Shown here: piece after piece, positions 1-11,585 of the stretch | How positions within the stretch are numbered: the first letter of the stretch is position 1 | Layout: every line of letters begins with the position of its first letter | Source of the DNA: Capitulum mitella | Taxonomy: Eukaryota; Arthropoda; Thecostraca; Pollicipedomorpha; Pollicipedidae | Direction of reading: 5' to 3' | DNA: 64,000 nucleotides | Assembly (NCBI GenBank): GCA_030062745.1 | Contig: CP099845.1 | Coordinates: forward strand, 21,412,556 to 21,476,555 | The notes under the pieces: generated by a model | Database searches by the model: none | Told to the model about the DNA's origin: nothing | What the model saw: the letters and a program-made list of their open reading frames with translations, nothing else | Program-made: the position numbers and the translations under genes

Positions 1-140
1 CAAAGCGTGACGTCACTGGACGAGACTACCCAACCGCACTAAGTCCAACATACGCGCAGCCAAACGCCGCAATGGTGAGACCAAGCACCAGCACACTTCA
101 GTTACATACCGAGACGGCCTCAGTTGTCCGCCGCCGGCCG

Positions 141-354
141 GCGCGCTCACCTGAGGTCGGTGCCGGGCGGGGCGCGGTACATGGGCTCGGGCGGCACCAC
201 CAGCCGGGGCGGCGCGCTCACCTGAGGTCGGTGCCGGGCGGGGCGCGGTACACGGGCTCAGGCGGTACCACCAGCCGGGGCGGCGCGCTCACCTGAGGTC
301 GGTGCCGGGCGGGGCGCGGTACATGGGCTCGGGCGGCACCACCAGCCGGGGCGG
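141..354 (-). repeat. Three tandem 71-bp copies of an exon end plus its 5' splice site
   Basis: Three near-identical 71-bp units start at 141, 212 and 283. On the minus strand each holds the last part of exon 5 (PPEP[M/V]YRAPPGTDL) followed by CTCAG and a GTGAGC donor, so donors fall after positions 293, 222 and 151. The first donor gives the phase-2 junction. Use of either later donor would read straight into CTC AGG TGA, an immediate stop. Confidence 0.9.
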
Positions 355-3300
355 CGCGCCGCTCTGCGGCCGGCGCACCTCCAGCCGCGTGGCGAACGGC
401 GCCGTCACCTCCTCGCGCGTCAGGTGGTTGCTGGCCGAGCAGGTATAGACGCCCGCGTGGGAGGCGCTCAGGTCGGAGAGGTGCAGCCGGCCGCCCGGCA
501 GCAGCGTGGTCGTGTCTGGCGCGCACGGGGGGGGGGGAGTCAGCGGAGACCACGACGTAAAGACAGCAGCCAGACGGACAACCATGTTTAGGCCGCGACA
601 GGACGATATCGAGTGACAACAGTAAAGTCCACGATGGTCTAAAGGAAGACGAGATTAATACTAAATGTAAAGTGCCCTCGATAATTTAATACCACATGCA
701 GATACTGTGCACGTCTACGACCGTGTAAAAATATACAACAAAAGCCCCAATTTTTAGTAGCTCAAGACACGCCGGCACCCAACCAACCCAATCGTTCGGC
801 CTCCTCCCCGCCTCTCTCCTCCCCCCGGCGCTCTCACCTCCACGCGGCACGACGGGCCGGCCGTCGCGGTAGAACTGGACGGCCGCCGGCGGGTCGCTGG
901 CCGGCGGCGGACACTGCAGCGACACGGTGCCGCCGGGCGGCGCCACCAGCGTGCTGTTGGCGCGCGCCGCGAACTCGCTCAGGTGCGCGATGCTCAGCGT
1001 GGCCGGCAGCGAGGTGAGGCCGATCGGCGCGATCCAGGCCTTACACTGGCGGCGGGCGGCAGCAGGTCAGCGGGCCTCCGACCGGCGGCCGCCGGCGGAC
1101 GCACGGGCCAGGTACGGTACGCAGCCGCACCGGGGAAGATCCGTTCACGAGACCAATCAAGTCGGCCAAAAACAGGATTACAATGGCCAACACAATGATA
1201 TTTCCCCATTTACGCCTGCGTCCGAAATGTAATTCACCGAGGCAATACCGAAACCCTGTCCGGCCACAGGCAATCGATCACACACGGCGAGTGAGCCACC
1301 CCCGCACATAGTGAAGTCTGTGACGGTGCCACAGGCAGCACGCCGGCGCCGCCGGCCGGGACACTGACCCTGTATTTGCCCGTCTGGCGTCGGTAGACCT
1401 CAGGGTCGCGGCCGACCCTGATCAGCAGCCGGCCCGGCTGCACGTCGATCGCCGGGTCACTGCCGGGCTCGAGCGGCTTCCAGTCGTGCAGCCACCTGGC
1501 GGACGACACGGCAACTGTTAGTTCTGCGATCGCCCGGCGAGAAGGGTCCAAGGCAGCCCAGTTGTGTTTTTTGAGGAGTCGCTCCGCAAACGAACAGGAT
1601 GTATGTAGTTAACGATACAGCTGCCATTTATTTTTCCAACATTCTTCGTGTCTCTGTTCACCGAATTCTCCCCACGATACAAGGTAAACATGGGCAAGTC
1701 TTGCCAAAGAGGAAAACAACACAAAAATGGCTAGACAAAGGATAGACGGACAATGCGGGGCCAGTTCTCCAACTGTGAGCAACCACACGGAAGCCCTGTC
1801 CGCTACCCACGTGAGGTGGTCGGCATCGAGGTTGACGGCGCAGGTGAAGACCACCTCATCGCCTGGTGGCGCCACCAGCGATTCGGGCTCCTTCACGAAG
1901 TATATTCCAAGACCTGGCGGCAAGACGCACTGGGATCAGAATATGCCACCACGCGGTGCCCGACGTGGCACAACAGACGAACGGTCCCACGCAATCCAAG
2001 ATAAGGGGCACTTCGTGGCGCAACTAAGGTAAAATGTTGCTGGCGTACGAAACAGATCAATGTTCCGATAACACGTACAAGACCACATAACACGGTAAAT
2101 CCGAACGTTCAGGTCAAACAAGTTTGTAGTTTCATCCAGGCTAAAAACAGCAATAAAAACTCAGAATGACCACAATCCATGTACGCTTCACAGAGGTCAC
2201 AAACAACTCTCCACTCCCCCATCTTCGATAGCAATCGCAACAAGCTAGCAAAAAATAAATAAATAAATAAAAGTAAATACATAAAAACAAATAAAAAACG
2301 TCCAAGCCATACGTCGCCCGCAGCAGCGCAACATGCCGCCAGAAATATATCCAGGACCGCTGCCGACCCGAATCCTCGGCAGGTTCCGCCGGCTCCGTCC
2401 GGCTCAGCACGGGCCACTCCAGCCCTGAGGGCTCCACCGAAATCCACCGGGTTCCACCGGGTTCCACCGGGTTCCACCGGACTCGGACTGGCTCCGACGG
2501 CTCTGACGGATATCGCCGGACTTGTTCGGGCTCCGCCGATCTGACGGAAATGTTTTGGGGTCTGCCGAGTCTGTCGGGCCCCGCCGGACTCCGCCGTATT
2601 CGGCGGGATTCTGTCGGGCCGCCTGCCGCCGTCTGCCGTCTGCCGTTTGTCCTCGGCCAGACCGCAGCAGAGCCGGATGGCTCGGATACCGCGGCGGCCG
2701 GCCGCTTAATAAAGTTGCCAGACCCGGCCGACGGCTCTCACATACTTCACCGCCGCCGACCGCATATAAATTCAACCGAGAGACTGTCCACAGCAGACTT
2801 TTCCCATGTCCACCACCACACCGCCAACCGCAGATAAAACCTGCACCGACGGCCACACTATCGCCCAGTCTGATCACACGACAGCGCAGCTGAGAGGAGA
2901 CCGACGACCACGGCTGGAAATTTGGATTTTGTTCTTGGTGTCAGGGTATAATTTTTCTTTTGGAGTACAAAACTTTGCCAAGAATAATACTGGTCTTCGT
3001 GAGTATGCTTCAGCTATGGCATCATACCTGCTTCTCACTGAACTGAGACAGTCATTTGCTTGCAGAATCAGAAATTTGCCACTTTGGTTATAATGCAGTT
3101 TTTCTATTTCTATTGCCATAAAGGCACAGGATCACACGTTTGGAGCATAAAACGTTTCTGGGGCACAAATTTTTCGGTGTTTTTCAGCACCAGAAAACAA
3201 CATCTTTTCTAAACCTGCCGACGACCGGGTCAGCTTCAACAGCTCAAATACGACCAGAACACTATCCGCCGTCTGCAGCCTGCTGCCGCCCGGGCCGCAG

Positions 3301-5096
3301 ACAGCCGGAACGCCGCCGGCTCCCGATCTGTCGGTCAGACGGCGGCCGCCGGTCCCGATCGGACGGCGGCCGCCGGTCCCGATCAGACGGCGGTCTCCGG
3401 TCCCGATCAGACGGCGGCCGCCGGTCCCGGTCAGACGGCGGCCACCGGTCCCAGTCAGACGGCAGACTCCGGTCCCGGTCAGACGGCGGCTGCCGGTCCC
3501 GATCTGTCGGTCAGACGGCGGCCGCCGGTCCCGGTCAGACGGCAGACTCCGGTCCCGGTCAGACGGCGACTGCCGGTCCCGATCTGTCGGTCAGACGGCG
3601 GCCACCGGTCCCGGTCAGACGGCAGCCGCCGGTCCCGGTCAGACGGCAGACTCCGGTCCCGGTCAGACGGCAGACTCCGGTCCCGGTCAGACGGCAGACT
3701 CCGGTCCCGGTCAGACGGCAGACTCCGGTCCCGGTCAGACGGCAGACTCCGGTCCCGGTCAGACGGCGGTCTCCGGTCCCGGTCAGACGGCGGTCTCCGG
3801 TCCCGGTCAGACGGCAGACTCCGGTCCCGGTCAGACGGCGGCCGCCGGTCCCGGTCAGACGGCAGACTCCGGTCCCGGTCAGACGGCAGACTCCGGTCCC
3901 GGTCAGACGGCGGTCTCCGGTCCCGGTCAGACGGCGGTCTCCGGTCCCGGTCAGACGGCGGTCTCCGGTCCCGGTCAGACGGCGGCCGCCGGTCCCGGTC
4001 AGACGGCGGTCTCCGGTGCTGGGCGGCGGTCACCGTCCGCCGCCTCTCCCCGCAGACACGAGCCGGCGCGGCAGGGCGGCGCCGCCGGATTCCGGACTCG
4101 ATCCGTCATCGCCGGCCGGCGGCGGCCGAGCGGCCGGGGTGCGGCCGCTCGGCCGCCGACCGGCAGGAGCAGCCGACCGCACCGGACAGGAGACGCGACA
4201 AGACAAGACAGGACAGGACAGGACAGTCCGCCTCCTGCCCCGCACGGCCTCCGGCCGGCGACGCCGACAGACCGGCCGGAACCGCTCCGGTTTCGGCCCG
4301 GCCCCGGCTCCGGCCGGCCGGCGCCGACGACGCAGACAAACGACCGTCATCGCTGCCGGCCGGCCGCGCTCCGGGCGGCCGGCGAAAAACGCCTGCACGA
4401 TGCCGATCGGACCGGTTTGGTGCGCGCCGCGGCCGCGTCCGCCCTGTCGACGCGTCCGGCTGACCTCCCGCCGTCACGCAGCCATTTATCATCGGCGCCC
4501 GGGTCCCGACAGCGGTAACGACCAGGATGTGAGGCGCCGGCGACCGGGTCGTGACCACCGGCCGGCCGGCTCCGGCGGGCCGTGCGTGCGTCATCTCGCG
4601 GCGGTTCACCTCGCGGTTGCCCCTGGCCGCGTTCCGTCGGCGCGATCTCGCGGCGGCGAGCCTGGCCGGCGCCGGCCGGCCGGCGGCTCGTGACCGGGCC
4701 CGGCCGGGCGCCGCGCGCAGTTGAGACGGCACCGGGCGCGCTGACAGCGCCGCGACAGCATCTGATGCGCCGACACGCGGCCGACAACATCTCACCGAGG
4801 CAGCGGTGACGCACTGACGGCGCGGCGGCCGCTCGGACCGGCCGGACGCGGCGCCGGCCAGCCCACGCTCCGGAGAGAGTCGCCAGTCCGGCGTGGACGG
4901 CGCCGCCGCGCCACCGAGGACCTCCCAGCGCCGACTCCGGCCGCCGGCGCCGGGGCCGGGGTCGGAGCCACTCCCCGGGGCGATCGTGTGACCGGGCCAC
5001 CCGTGGCGGGCGGGCGCCGGCCGGCGTCTCACCTTTCTGGGCGGCGGCCAGCGTCAGGCAGAGGCAGACGGCGGCGGCGAGGCGGAGCGGCTCCAT
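293..5096 (-). CDS. ihog: ihog/boi (CDON-like) Hedgehog co-receptor, N-terminal exons, partial
   Basis: Five coding exons can be joined with GT-AG splice sites and matching phases: 5096-5033, 1913-1811, 1495-1369, 1045-838 and 515-293. Exon 1 encodes a 21-residue signal peptide (MEPLRLAAAVCLCLTLAAAQ). Exons 2-4 form Ig1, with Cys in VVFTC, the core Trp in HLTW rebuilt across the exon 2/3 junction, and the partner Cys in GKYRCKAW. Exons 4-5 form Ig2 (SLQCPPP, FYRDG, GVYTCSASN). Exon 5 then starts Ig3 (PPRLVVPPEP). About 242 residues are visible and the gene runs off the left edge. Family members have four Ig and two fibronectin III domains plus a membrane anchor, bind Hedgehog at the cell surface and act with Patched. 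The spacing and wording of Ig1-Ig2 fit the ihog/boi class; another CDON/BOC-like receptor is the main alternative. Intron 1 is about 3.1 kb. Confidence 0.75.
2441..2480. repeat. Short 10-bp tandem repeat (GTTCCACCGG)
   Basis: Three exact GTTCCACCGG units at 2451-2480 follow a degenerate one. Related (C)TCCGACGG/CTCCGCCG words continue to about 2600. The repeat lies in intron 1 of the ihog-like gene. Confidence 0.8.
3318..4018. repeat. 24-bp GC-rich minisatellite, about 29 units
   Basis: The unit reads roughly GGTCCCGGTCAGACGGCAGA plus CTCC. Variants swap CGG[T/C]CTCC, CGGCCGCC and CGGCAGACTCC, and a few units carry an extra GATCTGTC. Since 24 is a multiple of three, both strands stay open and show false repeat proteins (PVPVRRQT on plus, PSDRDRRP on minus). 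It lies inside intron 1 of the ihog-like gene. Confidence 0.92.
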
Positions 5097-5097
5097 G

Positions 5098-5124
5098 TCA
5101 GAGCGGCGCGCCGCGTTCTCTCAT
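5098..5124 (-). promoter_or_regulatory. Eight-codon upstream ORF just before the ihog-like start codon
   Basis: On the minus strand ATG AGA GAA ... CTC TGA encodes MRERGAPL. It stops one base before the main ATG at 5096 (TGA C ATG G). A good 3' splice site (cgttgcag|GGGATG, exon from 5127) sits immediately upstream, which suggests a separate non-coding 5' exon further right that I could not locate. Confidence 0.5.
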
Positions 5125-5129
5125 CCCCT

Positions 5130-8100
5130 GCAACGGCGGACGGCGGCGGTCAGCGCGTGCCGAAAAACGACACCGTTTTGCACCCCGGCCGGCGAGCAAA
5201 AACCTGACAGAAACACGACACGTCACATTGATTGATACATAGAACGGTGCACGCTAAAGATCTGCAGCGAGCGGGCCTGCAACAGAACGCAAAAATGCAG
5301 CCGGCGCTACGAATACCCCGAGAGCACGATTAATCGTGAATCGGCCGCTCGACGTCGGGTATCCCCGCTTAACCAATCAAGAGCCAGCTGAATAAATAAG
5401 CACTCGAAACAGCATACGCCGTGCAGACAACAGCAAGTATCTCGCCGATAATCTCCACTCAACAAACCGGTCCGCCACCCACCGCGCGCGAAACCCGCTC
5501 CTGAAGCCGTCCCGTGCCGCCGCGTCTGATTGCATTCCCCGGGTCCCGTCTTCTCGGCGCGGTCTCTTTATTTGGCCGGGCGGCGCCCGACAGCTCCCGA
5601 CCACACCGCCGCATGGTCCGCCGCTCCGCCGGGCGGCGCCCCACAGCTCCCGACCACACCGCCGCATGGTCCGCCGCTCCGCCGGGCGGCGGCGGCGCCC
5701 CGACCGGCCGCTCCTGCAGCCGGCCGCCGGTCATCCATCACGAGCCGGCCGCCGCTGCCGCCGCCCGACAGCCGCGATCACACGCCGGCGCCGACGTCCG
5801 TCGACGCCGACAGCGCCGGCCGGCGGGTCAGGCAGCCGCCGGACGGCACCGGTCTGCGTCCGTCCGGAGCGCCGCCGCCGCCGTCTCGCGCGCCGCGGTC
5901 ACGGACCCCGGCCGGCGCGCCGCCGGACGAGGTGCTAAAGCCGGCGCCAACGGCGCTGCAGCGCGCCGCGTCACGCACGCCCGCCGGCGGCCGCGCTGGA
6001 GCCGCCAGCTGAGCAGCCAAGCGGCGCAGCTCTGACGCCTCTCCGCCGGCAGCGGCGCCAGGATTGTCTCTCTGCCACTCCCCTGACCGGGCCGCACCAG
6101 GTGGGCGGCTCCGTCTCCTCCCTGACGGGGTGGCCCCAAATCGCCCAGAGGTCCTTTGTTCGCGGTGGCAGGGGTAAGCGGACTCGTTTGTTTCGCTCTC
6201 TGCTGACGTCATGCTGTCATCTGCTGACTGCAATATCCAAGCATGGCGTTGCAGAATACCTACTTAGTCGTTTTTCCCTTAAGCCCGCGGTAAACATGAT
6301 TACGTTAATGTTGCTTCCTTGCAGCGACACCACAGGATTCAGACCACAGCGTCACGACAGACACCCCCAGAGTCCAGCCTGCCGGTCGGGTCCGTGCCGG
6401 GCGGGCGCCCGCAACACAGCCGGACGGTGGAAAACCACCGCCGCCGCCGCCGCCGCGCCCCCAGTCCGACCGTCCGCCGCCGGCGGCCGGTCGACCTGGG
6501 CGGTCGCCGGCCGGCCGGGCCGCCGCCGGCCGGCCGGCTGCATTACACGCGAACGTGAGCCGAATCGGAGCGCCTGGAATGAGGCGGGCCGCCCGGCCGC
6601 CCGGACCGGGCCTGTCGTGCCACCGCAGTCCGGCCGCCGATCATCGCCGGCTGCTCAGTCTCGGGAAGATCATAACGCCGCACGCCACGCGATTGCCCGC
6701 ACGCCGCCGGGCAATCGCGCCCGGTCTCGGCCGGCCGGTACGAAACCGACGCCCATTAACATCGAGCGCATTGTCTCACGTCCGTGCACGCCGACCGCGC
6801 CGTTTCGGCCGCCCAGAAGTGCTCCGCGTCGTGTCGGCCCCTCTGAGGCGGCTAATTTCGGGCCTAATTTCAGCTAAACGCCAGCCGACCGCGGCCGGCA
6901 ATCAGCGCGGTTCGCGGCGACCACCGGCGCGGCGGAGCGCCCAGCGAAGGGCACAACAAGAGCGGCGGCGAGCTCACGGCCACACGACGTCGGCAAGCGG
7001 CCAGCTGCCAATCGACTCCAGCCAACCGCTACAGAGCCTGACGTCGGTCAACGCGTCCCGGCCGCCTACGGAAAGCCCCGTCCGCCCGAGGCGGCGCCGG
7101 AGGGACCAGCGCAGGACCGGGTCCCGGGCGACAGCGGGCCCGCGGCGCCGACCGACGCCGGCCCGGCAGAAACAGCCGGCGGCGGCCGTCAGCCGGGCGC
7201 AGCCGGCGCGCCGAAATAGTCGCCGTCGACGGTCGGAAATAGTCGCCGCCGACGCGACGCGCGCGACGCCGTGAGAGCGCCGGCAGAACAAACACAGACG
7301 GCCGCGACAGACGGCAGCCGCGCGGGGACCGAGCGCCGACTCGGCCGCGGTCGGACTGTGTCCCGACCCCGCACCGCCAGCATCATCACTTCCGCCGCGC
7401 GGCAGCCCGCCGGCCGGCCGGCCGCCACGAGTCCTCGCACCGTCCGCGTGACAAACAGACGCGGCCGCGCCGACCAGCCTTTGCTCTGGGTGTGCCGGCC
7501 GGCCGGTCGGCTCACGCCTGATGCACGTGACGCCCGTTCCGGTCGGCGCGCCGGGGCTGCAATATTTGGACGGGCCGGCGCGACCGGTCCCGGCTGAGCG
7601 AACGCCGGCGCCGCCGACCGACCGCCGGCCACGGCCGCTCAGCGCCGGAAGCTGGCGCGTCACGGCGTCAGCGGCCAAGAGGCGACATCAGCACGTCAGC
7701 GCCGCGGCCGGTGCGTGACCGGCCGCCGGGCGTCTGACGTCACCGGCCGCGTCAGCAGGGGCCGGGCCGGACCGCGCGGCCGTCCATACCCGCCGCGAGG
7801 CGCGCGCGCGCGTACGCAGCGCTGTCGTCGGCTGCCGGGACTTTGGCCCCGTCCGTCGCGGCTGTATACACAAAGAGGCGCGGCGCCGGCCGGCCCGCCG
7901 GCAGCGTGCCGCACTGTCGGCCGGGCCGGCGCCACGGCCGGGACGCGCCGACGCCACGCAGCGCGGACAGTTCGTCCGGGCGAGGTCGGCCGGACGCCGC
8001 GGCGGAGCAGCGACCGATTCCGGTCCTCCGGACGCGTCGGTCCGACTTAAGACGAGCGTGCTTCCCTCCCTCCAGTCGCCGTCCTCCCCGCTCGGCATCA

Positions 8101-10430
8101 GCGCTGCTCCGACGGTGTAAACCAAGAGGCCCGCCGCTGCCGCTGCCGCCGGCGCCGGACGGGCCGACGTCAGCGCTGGCTGCTCTGTGGCCAGCGGCGG
8201 GCCTGGCCGGCCGGGGGCGGCCGCCGCTGCAGGGCCTGATTTACGGCCTGTTTAGGGTGGCAGCACGAGCCGCACGAGCAGCACGGCGCGCCCGGCCGGC
8301 GACAGCGCCGGCTCCTCGTTACCAGCGGCGCCGGCCGACGCCCCGGGTCGCGGCGGCGCCCGCTGCGGCTGACAAACGGCGCGTGCGTGACCAGGGCGGC
8401 GCGTCGGCGGCGCGATGATGGCTGCGCCGCTGCCGTCCGTGGCCGGCGCCGCTCAAGGCCGCCGGCAGCCGGCGCCGGCCGCTCGCACCTCGGCCGCCGC
8501 CGGCGCGGCCGCAGGCGGCGGCACCCGGCCTCGCACCTGCGCCCGCGGCCGCCGCCGGCGCCTCCGCCCGTACATCACGGCTAGCGCGCATTACGTCGCG
8601 CGGCAGCGGCGTCTGCGGCGTCCGCGCCGGTCGGCGGCGCGGTTTACGACCTGGCCGGCGACCGGAGATACCGGGAACGCCGGGTGGCCGCCGGTCAGCG
8701 CGCCAGGAGCCGGCGTCCACGGCGAGCTCCGCGACGGACCTGGCTCCTCCGTGCAGTGACGGCCGCTGCGGCCTAGCCGCACCGTCGACGCCATCCCCTC
8801 CCCCGGGCCGGGTTTCTCCGCCGGTACCGTGGGTGGCGCGCACCTGTGTCAGCAGCCGGAGCCGGCCGGCAGCCAGGCAGAGCGGCCCGTGACAAATCCG
8901 ACGACAGGCGGCGACACGACAGCCGAGCCGGCGGCGGCGGCGGCGGGCCGGGCGGCGGCGCCCACTTGTCGGCGGCCGTGTCCGGCGTCCGCCGCCGCTG
9001 GCCGGAGGACCGCCTGTCGCGCCGAGCGGGCCGCACCGGCGCTCCACACGGCCGACCGCTGACAAACGGCCCAGCCCGGGCCGGCCGCGCGCCGGCGCCG
9101 CGCGGCCGGCCGGCCGGTCAACGGATTACGTTAATCCGGCCGGCCGACTGGACGATCTACGGCCGGCGATAATTTCGCGGCGGGAGGCCGGCGGGGCCGT
9201 CCTCCGACGCGGCCAGCCCGCGCGGCAGCCGCTCTAACAAGGGGCGGCGCCGGCCGATCTGACGGCCGGACGGGTCCGCCCGCGGCCACGGGCCAAATCA
9301 AATGCGGACGGTGCGGCCCCGGCCGGCCGGCCAGACGATGCCGCGCCAGATACGGTCGCCCGGCGAGTGGGCGCCGGCGTGTGTTAATTAATGAAGAGCG
9401 GCCGGGACCGGCGCCGCCAATGGGCTGCCATCGGAGGGGCAGGACGACGCAGGTTTGACATGTGTACCGATGAGGACAGCAGCGATAGCGTGGGACGGAG
9501 GCGAGACGCGAACGAACGCCGACTAATGGAGCTCACGAACGAATGATAAAACAGGAGTGAAGGCGCGACGTCATCCTTCTCGGGTAAATTCAGCGCGGCA
9601 GAGTCTGAACCATCAAAACTGACAGTGCGAGTGACGCGAGCCCTAGCCTACACATAGCCGCTGCGTCAAATCAGAGCTTTCTACTGCCGCCAGCAAACTC
9701 CAAACCAAACAGAACCCGCCCCTAACACGAAACGCAAACAACCAGTAAGCCGGGGGGGAGGGAGCCGGACACGGATTTGTGAAGGGGGACCGAGATCAAC
9801 ACAGCCGGTCCGCCCCTCCACGCAGGACGGTAATACGGCCTGAGCTGTCGGGCGGCGGCCGGGGGCGAGCCGGCCGCAGACGGCCGTCCAGACGTGCACA
9901 AACAGGGTCGGCCGGCTCCAGTGTCCGGCGCCGGGCCGGGCCGCGCCGGACGGCGGCTCCTGCGCGCCACATGCGGCGGCGGCGGCGGCGGCCAGGTCGG
10001 CCGCCGGCCGGACGGCGTAAATCAGCGGCCCCGGCGCCAGTGACGTCACGGCGCGGCCGGGCCGTGACGTCACCGACGACGGCAGCGACGCGGCCGGCCG
10101 CGAGGCGTCGTCTCACAGGAGCGGGCCGCCTGACGGCTGGCGGACCGATGACGCGGTCGTCACGGACGGACGGCGGCTGATTCACCGCGGCAGCGGATGA
10201 CGGGCGGCGCCGAGACGGGTCCGTGCCCGCTGGGGAGGAGACTGCGGACGGCCGACGGCGGGGAAGATGGAGAACAGAGGCCACTGGGACCACTGAGAAG
10301 CAGGAAGCGGCACCGAGGACGGGGATGCGTCAGCTGTGTAAGCGAGGAGCATTGAGGTCGCTTATATGATCATGTAATGATGCCCTCGACTGCCACGGTC
10401 ATTTCGCGCCGCAACCTCCCACGCTTGTTG
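5130..10430. other. GC-rich intergenic stretch, no supported gene
   Basis: This stretch is dominated by CCGGCCGG, GCCGCC and similar words. Long stop-free frames occur on both strands but have Arg/Ala/Pro/Gly-rich, frame-independent composition and no recognisable domain, so none is called. Non-coding 5' exons or the promoter of the ihog-like gene may lie near 5.1-5.4 kb, where a CCAAT word occurs at about 5374. Confidence 0.6.
5591..5695. repeat. Two tandem copies of a 53-bp GC-rich unit
   Basis: CAGCTCCCGACCACACCGCC and the following bases occur at 5591 and again at 5644, nearly identical over about 50 bp. Confidence 0.8.
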
Positions 10431-10444
10431 CGTGGGGCGGCGAG

Positions 10445-10517
10445 ATGTCGCTACTACCCGGACTTGAACCGGGAACCTTTCGACCACAAGGCGTGCATGG
10501 TAAGCACCACACTACGC
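10445..10517 (-). tRNA. Degenerate tRNA-like sequence (His-like GTG loop)
   Basis: On the minus strand there is an A-box-like TAGTGTGGTGC and a good B box (GGTTCAAGTCC). The T arm is perfect (CCCGG, loop TTCAAGT, CCGGG), and the expected anticodon-loop position reads TTGTGGT. The anticodon stem does not pair properly and the 7-nt acceptor strands do not match. A 9-bp outer inverted repeat (GGGGCGGCG/CGCCGCCCC) encloses it. It is best read as a tRNA pseudogene or a tRNA-derived SINE head; a functional tRNA-His is unlikely. Confidence 0.45.
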
Positions 10518-10529
10518 CGCCCCCAAGGA

Positions 10530-11290
10530 ACACCGCGTGGTGCAGAAAACGCCAGACGTTCGATCACCAGTTCGCTATCGGATCGCTGACAACACGAATT
10601 TTGAGGTTTGCCGTGCGCTGGACCACGTCCAACGAAGGCGATGAAATCATTACAGAAACGACTGGTGGTTTTCATACAAACACTGCAGCGGCGCTTAATC
10701 GCCTTGAAAGCTTTCACGTCATGGCGCGTACATATCCCTCAGCCGGCCAAAGCTGCGCCATCACACCGCAAACACGTCCTTCACTGAACGGGCTACAGGT
10801 ACATGGTGTCCATTACAGGCATCTTAACACCGCCAAACGTACCTGAAGAATGCATGCAATCCCACGGGCCATATTGGCTAAAACAAAAAGCCTTGCAGGA
10901 TTGCAGAATACGGCAGGCATTTCAGATCCGCCTGTCAGTCCTCCCCTTGCAACACGCTCCGCTACTGTACCCAAAAAGACTCCCGAATGTTTTCCTGCAG
11001 GGCAACACTCGTCTGCGGCTCCGGACCTGGAGGCATCAGTTTGCCGGGTGACCGGTACCCGCCGACGTGGCGGACACGTTTTTCCCAGCGACGTTCGAGC
11101 CCATGGCAGCCCGGTCAAGCACGCTTCCCGGAAAGTATGAACACCGTGACGGCGTCGCTAAGCGTTTCCCGCAAGAGCCTGAGCTCAGCCGTCACGACCT
11201 CGGCCGTCGCGATCGCGTCACGAGTTAGGCGGGGGGGGGGGGGGTCGGCAGGGCTCCGGCCACTAACGGCCTGCGGTCGGCCATATGCTC
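10530..11290. other. Moderate-GC stretch without a recognised feature
   Basis: Composition falls to about even GC. Short frames on both strands have no recognisable motif. A poly-G run (about 15 G) at about 11231-11245 marks the start of the next repeat block. Confidence 0.5.
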
Positions 11291-11297
11291 AGCGCCG

Positions 11298-11585
11298 CCA
11301 ACAGGAAGAGCCGGCAACTGACGGCCAGGAGAGCCGGCATCTGACAGCCGGGAGCCGGCAACTGACAGCCGGGAGAGCCGACAACTGACGGCCAGGGAAA
11401 GCGACAACTGACGGCCAGGAGAGCCGGCATCTGACAGCCGAGAGCCGACAACTGACGGCCAAGAGAGCCGACAACTGATGGCCTGGAGAGCCGACAACTG
11501 ACGGCCAGGAGAGCCGACAACTGACGGCCAAGAGAGCCGACAACTGACGGCCAGGGAAACCGACAACTGACGGCCGGGGAGCGTC
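11298..11585. repeat. 23-bp minisatellite, about 12 units
   Basis: The unit reads GAGCCGACAACTGACGGCCA plus two to three bases. Starts at 11465, 11488, 11511 and 11534 fix the 23-bp period. Early units vary (CATCTGACAGCC). The 23-bp period matches the array at 16.9-17.2 kb, but the sequence differs. Confidence 0.88.

Noticed and set aside
3140-4693. 517-codon plus-strand frame with Arg/Pro repeats
   Set aside because: It is made by the 24-bp minisatellite and GC-rich flanks; the antisense frame is equally open, and it lies in an intron of the ihog-like gene.
4106-9172. Many frames of 100-310 codons on both strands
   Set aside because: High GC removes stops. Compositions are Arg/Ala/Pro/Gly-rich in every frame, with no domain or coherent splice structure.
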